Shown: positions 49,081 to 59,040, numbered from the stretch's first letter. The stretch is 64,000 nucleotides of DNA from UBA2336 sp049306095 (GCA_049306095.1 JBAQPU010000062.1:10701-74700), one strand, 5' to 3'. A program made the numbers and translations. The notes: generated from the letters alone by a model not told the origin.

Positions 49081-51771
49081 TCAAAATTTAAATCCATACG
49101 TTATTGCTGGTACAGGAACTCCTATTAAGGATATCTGATTTGGTTTTACTGCTCCCGCTACGTTATACGTAAAAAAAGCTGAATAAGGATTTTTTCTTCC
49201 ATATACATTATAAATTGAAATGGTCCACCTTCCATTAATTTTTCTATTTTTTTTATTGCTTCCTTCAATTACAAGAGCTAGGTCTAGTCGATGATAATCA
49301 GGTAATCGGTAATTATTCCGATTTGAAAAATCAATAATGGGAACTCCATTTATTTCGTAGGCAGAAATTGGCATTGAAATAGGGCGACCTGTATGGTACG
49401 TAAAAATACCCGAGAAGAAAATTTTTCTTGTCAGGCTATATCTCCAGCTTAAATTTATAATATGTGGCTGATCATAGTTAGAGGAGTACCAATTTCCATT
49501 ATTTATTTTCTCACTTTCGAAATTGCCGTTAATCTTTCTCTGAGATCTTGAAAAGGTATAGTTAATCTCCGTCTCGAATCTTCCCTTTGTTTTACTTAAT
49601 GAGAACTCAACTCCAAAAGATTTGCCTCTCCCTTGCATTAAGGCTGTTTCCAGCTTTGGATTTAAAATTAAATTTGCTCCTTCCTTAAAATCAAGGATAT
49701 TTTTTGTGTCTTTATAATAGACTTCAATAAAGCTCTGCCAGCTATCAGTCTTCGAACTTCGAAAATACCCCAAGGATATCTGATCAGCAATTTGAGGCTC
49801 AAAATATGTATTGCTGGATTGCCAGATATCTACCGGTGTCGTAGTTGCTGTATTGGAAATCAAATGAACATATTGATAGACACGGTTAAAGCCAAGTTTT
49901 AAGGATGCATGTTGACCCAAGGGGTACCTCACCGAAATTCTTGGCTCTGGACCTATGAATGTTTTCATGACTTCTCCGGAATCAAAGTCGACTGAATCAA
50001 CCACATTCTTTGGTTCAAGGGGTGAATGTGCTTGATATTCATATACTAAGCCCGGTCCGATTCTATTAAACATTGATAATCGTAGCCCTAATTCTATATT
50101 CAAGCGATTCCCCAACAGGAAGGCATCACTAAAATATATTGCAGACTCCATCGACCGTTCTTCGGCCATAGTAATGCTTTTGCTATTTGATTGAGGAGAT
50201 GTTGGTTTTAAGTCGCCTGGTCTGAAATTGTAAAAGGTAGAGTGAAATCCAAATGATTGTTCATGCTTACCTCCTTTGTTAAAATCTAACTTAAGGGAAG
50301 GGTAGAAAATACTATAGCTCAAATCAAAGGCTGTATTCTCTTCCATTTCACTCACTTGATATGAATAGCGCCCTACATACAAACCTAATCTATAGTGATA
50401 GTCCCGACCAAAGTCACCATCATATCGCGCTGCTATTGTAAACGTCTGCCATTGGTTAATGGTATCGCTGGCAAGTCGAAATCGGTCTCTACTGTTATAC
50501 AATGAAAGGGTTAGTTTATCGCCATTTTCCAGTTTCTCGGCATACTTAATCGTGCCATCATAAAAAAAAACTGAACTTTCTTCGATACCATCATGCTTTT
50601 TTTGAAGAACATCTAATAACCAGTCGGAATAGGTGGAACGAGCAGATAAAATGAGCGAGCTGCTATCCTTTTTTAAGGGCCCTCCTACCATGAGGTGACT
50701 GGATACCATGCCTATACCAAAATCACCGCCCCATTTTTGAAAACTTCCTTCCTTAGAAGCAATATTTAATACCGAAGACACGCGACCACCATATTCCGCA
50801 GGAATACCTCCCTTGTAAAAGGAGGACTCGCGTATTGCATCAGAATTAAATGCGGTAAAAAATCCAAGGGCATGCGAAGTATTAAAGACTGGTACACCAT
50901 CATATAACACAAGATTTTGGTCTACACCGCCCCCTCTAACATTAAATCCCGAACTTGCCTCACTCACCGTAGTCACGCCCGTTTTAATTTGAAGACTTTT
51001 AATAACATCCACTTCACCTAAAAAAGCAGGAGACCGATTCAATTCGGTCATTTTTATAGAGGATTGACCTACACGCCTCTCAACAATAGAATGATCAGAA
51101 ATTACAACCTCTTCTAAAGTCGTTACAACCTCCTCCAGTTCAAAATTCACAACCCCATCCTCGTAAAACTCCAGATTAAGTAAACGCTCTTCATAATTTA
51201 AAAAACGAAAACTTACAATGTACTCACCCCCCGGCATCACCAAATGATATTGACCATTGGCATCTGACTGTGTACTCTTATTCAATCCATGCACATAAAC
51301 GGTAACTCCTGGTAATGGAGTTTGACTATTCTTGTTGGTTATTATCCCTTTAAGATTTAGCTGATTTCCATAAGTATATTTTCCTCGGGACCCTAAACTA
51401 ATCATGTCGACTTTTGTACCAGTGCTAGTAGCTGACTCTATAATTGCGTCACGTGCTAACTCTTGTTGAGGGTCATTTAAAAAAATAACTGCATAATCAT
51501 ATAAAAAGATTACTCCAATCTCAGAACCATTCAAAGTTGTTTGCAAGATATCTTGTAATGATTTCCCGCTTAAGACCTCGCTTACCTGATAAGTTTCGAG
51601 CCAACTTTCGATATAAAAGAAGCGAAATGCAGACTGTTGTTCGATTTCAGACAAAAAATCAGTCAGTGGCTTATCCTCTTCAATTAAAATGGATTGTTCA
51701 TTAAATTCCTGTTGTCCATAAACCCAAATTGGCCCAACAGCACACATAAAAATTAAAATAGTTCTTAGCAA
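49081..51771 (-). CDS. TonB-dependent outer-membrane receptor with STN and carboxypeptidase-like domains
   Basis: 896 residues from a TTG at 51771; an ATG at 51747 would leave a short signal. Residues 22-100 are a secretin/TonB STN domain (KPLTDFLSEIEQQSAFRFFY). Residues 140-225 are CarboxypepD_reg-like (LKGIITNKNSQTPLPGVTVYV). A plug follows (GFNVRGGGVDQNLVLYDGVPVFN) and then a C-terminal beta barrel ending in a Phe-terminated strand (ITYGFKF). The STN domain suggests a FecIR-type sigma/anti-sigma partner, but none is in the window. Ligand unknown. Confidence 0.9.
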   Translation of the reverse strand: MLRTILIFMCAVGPIWVYGQQEFNEQSILIEEDKPLTDFLSEIEQQSAFRFFYIESWLETYQVSEVLSGKSLQDILQTTLNGSEIGVIFLYDYAVIFLNDPQQELARDAIIESATSTGTKVDMISLGSRGKYTYGNQLNLKGIITNKNSQTPLPGVTVYVHGLNKSTQSDANGQYHLVMPGGEYIVSFRFLNYEERLLNLEFYEDGVVNFELEEVVTTLEEVVISDHSIVERRVGQSSIKMTELNRSPAFLGEVDVIKSLQIKTGVTTVSEASSGFNVRGGGVDQNLVLYDGVPVFNTSHALGFFTAFNSDAIRESSFYKGGIPAEYGGRVSSVLNIASKEGSFQKWGGDFGIGMVSSHLMVGGPLKKDSSSLILSARSTYSDWLLDVLQKKHDGIEESSVFFYDGTIKYAEKLENGDKLTLSLYNSRDRFRLASDTINQWQTFTIAARYDGDFGRDYHYRLGLYVGRYSYQVSEMEENTAFDLSYSIFYPSLKLDFNKGGKHEQSFGFHSTFYNFRPGDLKPTSPQSNSKSITMAEERSMESAIYFSDAFLLGNRLNIELGLRLSMFNRIGPGLVYEYQAHSPLEPKNVVDSVDFDSGEVMKTFIGPEPRISVRYPLGQHASLKLGFNRVYQYVHLISNTATTTPVDIWQSSNTYFEPQIADQISLGYFRSSKTDSWQSFIEVYYKDTKNILDFKEGANLILNPKLETALMQGRGKSFGVEFSLSKTKGRFETEINYTFSRSQRKINGNFESEKINNGNWYSSNYDQPHIINLSWRYSLTRKIFFSGIFTYHTGRPISMPISAYEINGVPIIDFSNRNNYRLPDYHRLDLALVIEGSNKKNRKINGRWTISIYNVYGRKNPYSAFFTYNVAGAVKPNQISLIGVPVPAITYGFKF

Positions 51772-52007
51772 AGAAGAAATCTTAAAATGAAATTTAAAAA
51801 TGAAGATTAAGGAGAACCCTGTATAAATTTTATATGGTAAGGTTTTTATTTCAATGGTTGATTTTTAGTTACTTCCTCAAAATAGAAAGAGGTTTTAAAA
51901 TTAATAGTATAACATAGTGTAGAATCGGATTCCTATCACAAATCCAGGCTACCGTTTCGATGCAAGAAAATAATACTTAAATCTTCCTTCATAATCTTGC
52001 TCAAAAC

Positions 52008-52038
52008 AAAAAGGCTGTCTCAAAAAGACAGCCTTTTT
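52008..52038. terminator. Perfect 13-bp bidirectional terminator after susD
   Basis: AAAAAGGCTGTCT (52008-52020), loop CAAAA, AGACAGCCTTTTT (52026-52038). The A- and T-tracts make it work in both directions. It ends the susC-susD transcript. The remaining 236 bp up to the TonB-receptor start at 51771 are A/T-rich, and I see no gene there. Confidence 0.93.
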
Positions 52039-52059
52039 ATCTAAAAAATTACATTTTCC

Positions 52060-53607
52060 TTAGTTGGCGTCCCACCACACCTTACCGGTTAAATCGTCTT
52101 GTGTGAGTCCCTGGTTAGCCAGAGCAGCCTCATAATTATCAGTATTTAGGCTTGCCTCCTGTGTACCGTAGGCCTGCCTGGTTGGGATTTCTCCATTAGG
52201 TGTTAATGCATTCTGACCAGGGGCGAGGTCAGGAAAACCTGTCCTTCTCCATTCTGACCAGGCTTCATAACCATTTGGAAATGTTGCAATCCACTTCTGA
52301 ATGATAATCTGCTCTTGAGCACGGGCTGGGGTATATGCAACTTCACTATTTGTTATATACTGAGCATATCCTGCACCTACACCATATTGATTCAACGATG
52401 CTTGAATGCCTTGCTCATAGTAAGCTTGCGCTGTGCTTGTAGCAATCCAGTTGTTCAATCTGCCTTCGGCCAATACCAAGGCAATCTGTGCTGAAGAGTA
52501 AATAACTGCCGGAGAATCCTGCTGGCGGAACTCATCTCCCAAAAAGGAAACCTGCACTGCCGCAATAGAACCTGCGTCCGCTTCTGATAACCCATAAGGC
52601 ATCCCAACATACGTGTTTGGTGTAGCCTCTATCGACCTTGCATATACAGGAAGACGAGGATCCATCACAACATCTAATTTACCTGTTTCTGTCTTATAGG
52701 GGTGTCCAACTTCATAATAAGACAAGTGAGGACTAGTATAGGTGTCTCTCTGCATCATATTCATGAGCGGATCAGCAATAGTCCAATCCTTTCTACCCGT
52801 TGTAACAAAAGAATTATAATATGGATTTTCATATGTTTGAACATTCAGGTACTTATAGCTAATGTTCTCTGAATTATCCAACGCAATTACACCGTCAGCA
52901 AAAGCATCCGCAAACTCAGTCTGCGCTTTCGCAGCGTTAACTTCAGATAATCTTAAGGCAGCAATAAGTCGCGTAGTGTTAGCAAACTTAATCCACATAT
53001 TCATATCGCCATCCAGCAAAATATCACCGTTTATTGCAGGAACCGCAGGAGGTACTCCTAAATCTATCATAGCAACTGCATCTTTCAGCGTTTGAAAACA
53101 TGCATCATAGATCTCCTCCTGAGAGTCAAACACTGGCTTCAGTATTCCTTCAGAACCTTTTAAGGCTTCCGAATACGGCAAATCACCCCAACGGTCAGTC
53201 ATATGCAAATAGTAATATGACATCATAATTTTTGCTATGGCTATTTGGTTTGCATTATGACCATCGGCTGCTGCTGCTGCTTTGGTTGCATCATTCGTGT
53301 TCAGATCAATTATTTTCTGCAAATCAGCAAGCGGTCCAGCGTACATACCATCTGTGGAGAAATTAATCGTTTGGTAATTATCACCAGATGTGTACTGTTT
53401 GTTGGCCAGGTATTGCGCATACAAAGCACTTTGCGTGGACAGGATAAGACCACCTGTTGTAAGCAAGCTGTTAGTCAACAAAGCACTTGTTTTCGGAACA
53501 GTTGCTTCATTAGGGTTTACATTCAAATCCCCAAAATCATCCCAATTACAAGAAGCCAGTAGTAAGGCTGCTGAAATTGCGGCTATCGATAAAAATTTCT
53601 TCTTCAT
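52060..53607 (-). CDS. SusD/RagB-family nutrient-binding outer-membrane lipoprotein (SusD-like 2)
   Basis: 515 residues. The lipoprotein signal is LSIAAISAALLLASC followed by NWDDFGDLNVNPNEATVP, the DLNVNPN motif being typical of the SusD-like 2 group. Tetratricopeptide-like helices follow, including IAKIMMSYYYLHMTDRWGDLPYSEAL and IIQKWIATFPNGYEAWSEWRRTGFP. It caps the SusC pore on the cell surface and captures oligosaccharide or peptide ligands. It follows susC by 11 bp. There is no glycoside hydrolase or protease next to the pair, so the ligand cannot be inferred. Confidence 0.94.
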   Translation of the reverse strand: MKKKFLSIAAISAALLLASCNWDDFGDLNVNPNEATVPKTSALLTNSLLTTGGLILSTQSALYAQYLANKQYTSGDNYQTINFSTDGMYAGPLADLQKIIDLNTNDATKAAAAADGHNANQIAIAKIMMSYYYLHMTDRWGDLPYSEALKGSEGILKPVFDSQEEIYDACFQTLKDAVAMIDLGVPPAVPAINGDILLDGDMNMWIKFANTTRLIAALRLSEVNAAKAQTEFADAFADGVIALDNSENISYKYLNVQTYENPYYNSFVTTGRKDWTIADPLMNMMQRDTYTSPHLSYYEVGHPYKTETGKLDVVMDPRLPVYARSIEATPNTYVGMPYGLSEADAGSIAAVQVSFLGDEFRQQDSPAVIYSSAQIALVLAEGRLNNWIATSTAQAYYEQGIQASLNQYGVGAGYAQYITNSEVAYTPARAQEQIIIQKWIATFPNGYEAWSEWRRTGFPDLAPGQNALTPNGEIPTRQAYGTQEASLNTDNYEAALANQGLTQDDLTGKVWWDAN

Positions 53608-53618
53608 TGTCGTAAACT

Positions 53619-56600
53619 TTAAAATTTAAGTCTTAGATCAAACCCAAAACTCCTTGTTCCAGGAAGGTTTCCGCTCTCAACCCATGCTCCGTTATTGCGG
53701 GACTCAACGGTATCACCGCTGATTTCGGAAGGATCAACTCCGTCCACTTTTGAGTGCATCAACCAGGGGTTATTCGCCACAAAAGCAATTGTAGCACCCT
53801 TCAATACTTTGGTTTTTTCCAGAATATTCGTTGGAACGGTATAGCCAAGGCGTACTTCACGCATTTTAATAAATGTTGCGTCATACATCCAGGCCTCATG
53901 CAAAGCGAAGAGTGACTTCCAATACTCATCGGCTTCTACATAAATATTATTTGGTGTGCCATCAGCAAAAACACCACCGAATGTCAAACCACCACCTTCA
54001 GCTACAGGATCTCGCATCGGATTTCCTTTGTCATTATTACCAACAGTTTCTGAAGTAAGTCCAGAATAAGCACCAAACATTTTGCTTATAGAAAGGAATT
54101 TACCTCCAACCTGGTAATCGATCGTAAAGGCCAGTTCAAAATTCTTGTATGTAACCCGGCTGAATAGTCCACCGGTAACATCCGGAAGAATATGGCCAAG
54201 ATCTTTATTCGTATCAAACAATGGAGTACCTCCAGCACCAACAACAATATTCCCATTGGCATCTCTTCTGAACTTACGACCAGTTATAACGCCCCACTCC
54301 TCGTTTTCACGGGCAAGGGCTTGCGGGTTACCCCAGCCTCCAGAAGCCTGATTTCCTCTAAAACCGTTAGACAGGGCAAAAGAAGTTAAACCGTATCCTA
54401 AATCCTTCATGTATACCTGGTTGCCTGAAATATTAAACCGCACATCCCAAGTAAGTCCGTAAGAGGTTTTTACTGGAGTTCCGCCAATTGCCAATTCCCA
54501 TCCTTTTGTGTTGGATTCAACTGAGTTAGTCAATAAACCACTACCTCCCGAAGAGGCTGGAACGGAAATGCTTAACAATTCATCTGAATTATCCTGGTAA
54601 TAGTAGGAAAACTCGGTTGTAATTCTATTGTCCAAGAAACCCAACTCGAACCCAACTTCAACTGCACTGGTAACGGCAGCCTTAATGTTAGGGTCAACCA
54701 GGCTATTAGGAACAGCCGTTACAGGATTGCCGTCATAAGGAATACCCAACGCATACGTTGGTTGTGTTTGATAAGCCCTTAACTCATTACCCGAGGTTGC
54801 ATAGCTTCCACGCAATTTTCCAAATGAAAGCCATGAGAGGTCAACGAGTTCAGAGAATACAAATGTTCCTGACCCGGAGAAATAGCTATAATTGTTCTTT
54901 CCATTAGGAAGGCGAGAATCGTAGTCTTCGCGGAAAGTAAAATCACCAAACAAGATATCTTTCCAACCTACCGTTGCTTGTAAAAAATAGCTGTTAACCT
55001 TGCTTTTTTCAAAATAATTAGAAATTACAGGGTTGTCTACCGAGTTACGGATGTTGTACAGGCCTCTTACGTTTAGTCCGCCTGATGTACTCTCACTAAC
55101 ATAGTCTCTTGTATTGGTTCTGTAGTTTAACCCTACGTTGGCAAGTATTGAAATTTCATTAAATACTTTTTCGTAGCTTAACATACCCTGAATATTGTCC
55201 TCTATTCGTTTATCTGTTTCTATACTAAACAGGGCGGGGCCATAAAGCATTTGCTGATCGGCATAATTACTAAACACATCATTACGAAGATTTCTCGTTG
55301 CTTGTACGGAGGCCTTTAGCTTGGGTATTATCTCATAGCTTACACCAAATTTAGTACTCAACACATCGCGCTCTCTTTCTGAATAAGCACCGTACACGTA
55401 GGTATAGGGATTATCCCAGTATAAAGGGGTTGGATCCTCAGGGGAATTGATATTCCATGAAGTGTAATTTCCACTGGGATTAATATAATATTTCTTCAGA
55501 TCGCCCATGTTCAGTTGGCGCTGAAACCACTGGTTAAAATTAGATCCAATACTGTTATAGCCTTCAAAAAGATTACCCTTGGTAAACTGGTCGCTGTAGT
55601 TTGCTGCTGCCTGAACCGTTAGCTTATCAGTTAAATTTGCGCTTAAACCAAGATTTATAAAAAGTTTATCCTGGTTGGTATTCTCCATAACTCCTGTTCT
55701 GGAAGATTTCGTAACCGTTGTATTTACAGCATATTTATCGCTACTCCTTCCAAGTGTAACACTGGTGTTGTTCGTTACGCCAGTTCTGAAGAAATCCCTG
55801 ATGTTATCAGAGTTTGGTGACCAGGGGTGAGTTTTACCGTAGTTGGCTGTGTTAGCAGTAAAGGAATCCCATTGGGCAACTTGGCTACCATCCATCCGGG
55901 GGCCCCAGCTTTCATCGGCACTAAAGGTTGGCATTGATGCTCCATCTAACCCTGCCAATTCGGGTGCGTGAGTACCAGGAATATAGTTGAAAGTATCAAA
56001 CGTCTGACTGTAGCCACCACCGTACTCGTTTTGATACTCTGGAAGAACATACACTTTTTCAAACGTAGTTGTATGGTTAAGGTCAATCGAAACCTTATCG
56101 CCTACACCGCCCTTTTTTGAAGTTAAGACAACTACACCGTCACGGGCTCTCGAGCCATACAAAGCAGCGGCATTACCTTTCAACACGTTAATATCCTGAA
56201 TATTATCCATGTTAATGGAAGTCGGATCATCAACAATAATACCATCCAAAACATAGAGTGGGTTCGATCCCGATAGTCCACGAATACCCCTGATACGAAT
56301 AGCAGGAGCACCAAATTTTGCACCCGAACCCGAAATAACCTGAACGCCTGCAATTTTACCGGCAAGAGCAGTGTTCACATTTTGCTCACGTGCAACACGG
56401 ATATTGTCTCCACTTACCTGTTGCGTGGCATACCCAAGTGAGCTTTTTTCCCGCTGAATACCCAATGCAGTAACCACCACTTCGGATAGTTCGGTTGCAT
56501 CTAACGTAAGCCCAACATCAATGGTCGTTCTTCCATCAATGGAAATATCCTGAGTCTTCAGGCCAATGAAGGAAAATACCAAAACCCCACCTGAAGAAGG

Positions 56601-56789
56601 AACCGAAAGGGAATACTTCCCATCCGCATCAGTTGCAGTACCATTGGTGGTACCTTTCAAAAGCACATTGACACCCGGTAATGCTGAGCCGTCTTCGGCC
56701 GAGGTTACCGTACCGCTCACTGTAACATTCTGGGCGTATGACCCCCAGGCAATTACAGTTGCGCACATTAGTAGTAGAATTTTCTTCAT
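53619..56789 (-). CDS. SusC/RagA-family TonB-linked outer-membrane protein
   Basis: 1056 residues. The signal peptide (LLLMCATVIAWGSYAQ) is followed by a carboxypeptidase-regulatory-like domain (VTVSGTVTSAEDGSALPGVNVLLKG region), the conserved SusC start of the plug (LSEVVVTALGIQREKSSLGYA), plug motifs GVQVISGSGAKFGAPAIRIRG and SRARDGVVVLTSKKG, and a 22-stranded barrel ending GFDLRLKF. It transports the ligand delivered by SusD with TonB energy. It is the first gene of the pair, and no regulator is adjacent. Confidence 0.95.
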   Translation of the reverse strand: MKKILLLMCATVIAWGSYAQNVTVSGTVTSAEDGSALPGVNVLLKGTTNGTATDADGKYSLSVPSSGGVLVFSFIGLKTQDISIDGRTTIDVGLTLDATELSEVVVTALGIQREKSSLGYATQQVSGDNIRVAREQNVNTALAGKIAGVQVISGSGAKFGAPAIRIRGIRGLSGSNPLYVLDGIIVDDPTSINMDNIQDINVLKGNAAALYGSRARDGVVVLTSKKGGVGDKVSIDLNHTTTFEKVYVLPEYQNEYGGGYSQTFDTFNYIPGTHAPELAGLDGASMPTFSADESWGPRMDGSQVAQWDSFTANTANYGKTHPWSPNSDNIRDFFRTGVTNNTSVTLGRSSDKYAVNTTVTKSSRTGVMENTNQDKLFINLGLSANLTDKLTVQAAANYSDQFTKGNLFEGYNSIGSNFNQWFQRQLNMGDLKKYYINPSGNYTSWNINSPEDPTPLYWDNPYTYVYGAYSERERDVLSTKFGVSYEIIPKLKASVQATRNLRNDVFSNYADQQMLYGPALFSIETDKRIEDNIQGMLSYEKVFNEISILANVGLNYRTNTRDYVSESTSGGLNVRGLYNIRNSVDNPVISNYFEKSKVNSYFLQATVGWKDILFGDFTFREDYDSRLPNGKNNYSYFSGSGTFVFSELVDLSWLSFGKLRGSYATSGNELRAYQTQPTYALGIPYDGNPVTAVPNSLVDPNIKAAVTSAVEVGFELGFLDNRITTEFSYYYQDNSDELLSISVPASSGGSGLLTNSVESNTKGWELAIGGTPVKTSYGLTWDVRFNISGNQVYMKDLGYGLTSFALSNGFRGNQASGGWGNPQALARENEEWGVITGRKFRRDANGNIVVGAGGTPLFDTNKDLGHILPDVTGGLFSRVTYKNFELAFTIDYQVGGKFLSISKMFGAYSGLTSETVGNNDKGNPMRDPVAEGGGLTFGGVFADGTPNNIYVEADEYWKSLFALHEAWMYDATFIKMREVRLGYTVPTNILEKTKVLKGATIAFVANNPWLMHSKVDGVDPSEISGDTVESRNNGAWVESGNLPGTRSFGFDLRLKF

Positions 56790-56931
56790 AGATTAGTTTT
56801 TGATTTAAGCCCCAATTTTAAGTAAAAAACCACTAACAAACCTAACCTGTTTTGGGTTATTTCCTTATTTCCTTTCTTCAAAAAGGCGTATTTCCAATGA
56901 TTCTTTTGGGTATTTTTAAGTCACCACAATA

Positions 56932-56966
56932 AAAAAGCCCTCCAGAGTATCTCTGGAGGGCTTTTT
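56932..56966. terminator. Perfect 16-bp terminator after rpmA
   Basis: AAAAAGCCCTCCAGAG (56932-56947), loop TAT, CTCTGGAGGGCTTTTT (56951-56966). It lies 20 bp beyond the rpmA stop on the minus strand and has an A/T-rich run on both sides, so it works in either direction. It insulates susC from the ribosomal operon. Confidence 0.94.
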
Positions 56967-56985
56967 CAGAAGCTTAAGACATCTC

Positions 56986-57249
56986 TTAAGCCTCCGCAAT
57001 CGGTTGAACCGATACAAATGATTTGTTTTCTTTTCCCTTCTTAAATACAACAACTCCGTTTGTCAATGCAAACAGGGTGTGATCTTTGCCAATCCCTACG
57101 TTTTTGCCCGGATGATGCTTGGTACCACGCTGACGAACAATAATATTGCCCGCAATGGCTTTCTGACCACCGTATATCTTTACGCCTAATCGTTTGCTTT
57201 CCGATTCGCGGCCGTTCTTTACTTTACCTTCACCTTTTTTATGTGCCAT
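56986..57249 (-). CDS. rpmA: 50S ribosomal protein L27
   Basis: 87 residues. It begins MAHKKGEGKVKNGRESESKR and contains GVKIYGGQKAIAGNIIVRQRGTKHHPG and NVGIGKDHTLFAL, all standard for L27, whose N-terminus reaches the peptidyl transferase centre. There is no N-terminal cleavable extension as in Firmicutes. It lies 14 bp downstream of rplU and ends before a perfect terminator. Confidence 0.98.
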   Translation of the reverse strand: MAHKKGEGKVKNGRESESKRLGVKIYGGQKAIAGNIIVRQRGTKHHPGKNVGIGKDHTLFALTNGVVVFKKGKENKSFVSVQPIAEA

Positions 57250-57263
57250 GAGCGTAAGTAGTT

Positions 57264-57575
57264 TTAACCTTTAATGTTTTCAATGAGCAGTTTGGTGTAC
57301 TGCTGGCGATGGCCGTTTTTCACAGCATAGCCTTTTCTCCTCTTCTTTTTAAAGATAATCACCTTATTACCTTTTACGTGCTCGAGTATCTTCCCTGATA
57401 CTGAAGCGCCTTTAACAGTAGGGGCGCCAATAGAGACTTTACCACCATTGTCGACAAGCAAAACCTGGTCAAAATCTACCTTCTTACCAGCTTCGCCATC
57501 TAACTTGGGGGCATAGATGTATTGATCTTTAGCCACTTTGAACTGTTGTCCAGCAATGTTTACAATTGCATACAT
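57264..57575 (-). CDS. rplU: 50S ribosomal protein L21
   Basis: 103 residues from the ATG at 57575 (MYAIVNIAGQQFKVAKDQ). The frame is open to 57683, but that part overlaps the promoter. Motifs: IYAPKLDGEAGKKVDFDQVLLVD, GAPTVKGASVSGKILEHVKGNKVIIFKKKRRKGYAVKNGHRQ in blocks, with the KRRKGY and GHRQ signature. L21 binds 23S rRNA near L20. It starts the rplU-rpmA operon, driven by the repeat promoter at 57597-57643. Confidence 0.97.
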   Translation of the reverse strand: MYAIVNIAGQQFKVAKDQYIYAPKLDGEAGKKVDFDQVLLVDNGGKVSIGAPTVKGASVSGKILEHVKGNKVIIFKKKRRKGYAVKNGHRQQYTKLLIENIKG

Positions 57576-57596
57576 AGTTTTCCAAAAATTGGACTG

Positions 57597-57643
57597 CAAA
57601 GGTAGGGAAAGAATTGAGAATTTGGAATTCAGAATTTGGAATT
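57597..57643 (-). promoter_or_regulatory. rplU promoter with five 7-bp AATTCNN repeats
   Basis: On the minus strand five AATTC units spaced 7 bp apart (plus-strand GAATT at 57611, 57618, 57625, 57632 and 57639) lead through CTTTCCC to the -7 box TACCTTTG (57597-57604), then CAGTCC. The order and spacing match the rplS promoter at 43744-43790 closely, so the two ribosomal genes share an unusual promoter type. Confidence 0.78.
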
Positions 57644-57645
57644 TC

Positions 57646-57997
57646 TGAAGTACCCTTGAAAATACGCCCCAATCGCACCTCAAAAATATTTTAAATTTAT
57701 TTTTTGACCATGCCTGAAGTGAAAGTCATCCATTGAAAACTGAAATTAATCCCCTCTTTTACAACTACTTAACCGTGCTAAAAACTGCAAATCTGACTCA
57801 AAAACGCAACTTTTCGACAAAAGCAAGCCCTTTGATAGTATTTCTGATTTTCGAATATTTGTAGGCTTGGCTGTTAAAAAAACAGGTTTTCCCTGTTTAA
57901 ACTGGCCGAGCTATTTTATTCGTTTTTTAAGCTGGATTTCCGGTTTTTGATAACGGAGATCATTTTAAATACCAAAACAACCCAAAAACCCACTACA
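57646..57997 (+). other. 352-bp non-coding region, nrdB leader side
   Basis: No gene is seen between the rplU promoter and the nrdB ATG at 57998. A hairpin AAACAGG (57880-57886), loop TTTTC, CCTGTTT (57892-57898) lies about 100 bp upstream of nrdB. I found no NrdR-box pair or riboswitch I could defend. The region probably carries the nrd promoter and a long leader. Confidence 0.5.
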
Positions 57998-58987
57998 ATG
58001 AGTATTACTCCATTGGAAGAACCTATTTTAAAGGAAAACAAGGATCGGTTCGTCCTGTTCCCCATCCAAAAACACGATATCTGGAAATTCTACAAACAAG
58101 CTGAGGCCAGCTTCTGGACAGCCGAAGAGATTGACCTGAGCCAGGACTTAAAAGACTGGGATGCCATGAACGATGGCGAGCGCCATTTTATTAAGCATGT
58201 ATTAGCCTTCTTCGCTGCCAGCGATGGTATTGTAAATGAAAACCTGGCCGAACACTTTGTTGCCGAAGTTCAGTATACCGAAGCCAAGTTCTTTTACGGA
58301 TTTCAAATCGCAATCGAGAACATCCATTCTGAAACATACTCTTTATTAATAGACACGTACGTAAAAGATCCTAAAGAGAAGGATGGCCTTTTCCATGCCA
58401 TCGAAACGATGGATTGTGTAAAGAAAAAAGCCGAGTGGGCGCTTCGTTGGATTGACAAAGGAAATTTTGCTGAAAGACTGATTGCCTTTGCTGCCGTTGA
58501 AGGGATTTTCTTCTCCGGTTCATTCTGTTCTATCTTCTGGTTGAAGAAACGTGGTCTAATGCCCGGATTAAGCTTTTCTAACGAGCTGATTTCCAGAGAT
58601 GAAGGCCTCCATTGCGATTTCGCTTGTCACCTTTACACCAAGCACGTGGTGAATAAGCTTCCTGAACAAACGGTGATTGATGTTATTAAAGATGCCGTTG
58701 AGATCGAGAAAGAATTCGTGACCGATGCCCTGCCGGTGAACTTAATTGGTATGAATGCCGAGCTTATGCGGCAATACATTGAGTTTGTTGCAGATCGACT
58801 GTTGAACGAACTCATCAGTAAAAAAATCTATGGAGCAACCAATCCGTTCGACTTCATGGATATGATTTCGCTGCGCGGAAAAACTAATTTCTTTGAGAAA
58901 CGGGTAGCTGAGTATCAAAAAGCCGGTGTGTTGAACAGCACCGAAAAAGAATCGGCTCCAAAGTTCTCATTGAACGAAGATTTTTAA
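57998..58987 (+). CDS. nrdB: Class Ia ribonucleotide reductase, beta subunit
   Basis: 329 residues from the ATG at 57998 (MSITPLEEPILKENKDRFVL); the frame opens at 57947 without family similarity. It resembles eukaryotic-type R2: ASDGIVNENLAEHFVAEVQYTEAKFFYGFQ (metal-binding Asp and radical Tyr in FFYGFQ), IENIHSETYSLLIDTYVKD (Glu and His ligands), VEGIFFSGSFCSIFW and SRDEGLHCDFACHLY (last Glu and His). It holds the diiron-tyrosyl radical that starts nucleotide reduction. The order is nrdB then nrdA, with 53 bp between. Confidence 0.97.
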   Translation: MSITPLEEPILKENKDRFVLFPIQKHDIWKFYKQAEASFWTAEEIDLSQDLKDWDAMNDGERHFIKHVLAFFAASDGIVNENLAEHFVAEVQYTEAKFFYGFQIAIENIHSETYSLLIDTYVKDPKEKDGLFHAIETMDCVKKKAEWALRWIDKGNFAERLIAFAAVEGIFFSGSFCSIFWLKKRGLMPGLSFSNELISRDEGLHCDFACHLYTKHVVNKLPEQTVIDVIKDAVEIEKEFVTDALPVNLIGMNAELMRQYIEFVADRLLNELISKKIYGATNPFDFMDMISLRGKTNFFEKRVAEYQKAGVLNSTEKESAPKFSLNEDF

Positions 58988-59040
58988 TTATCTTCAAAAC
59001 ACTTTTTCACCATTTTTTAAACTCTTTAAACAACCCTTAA

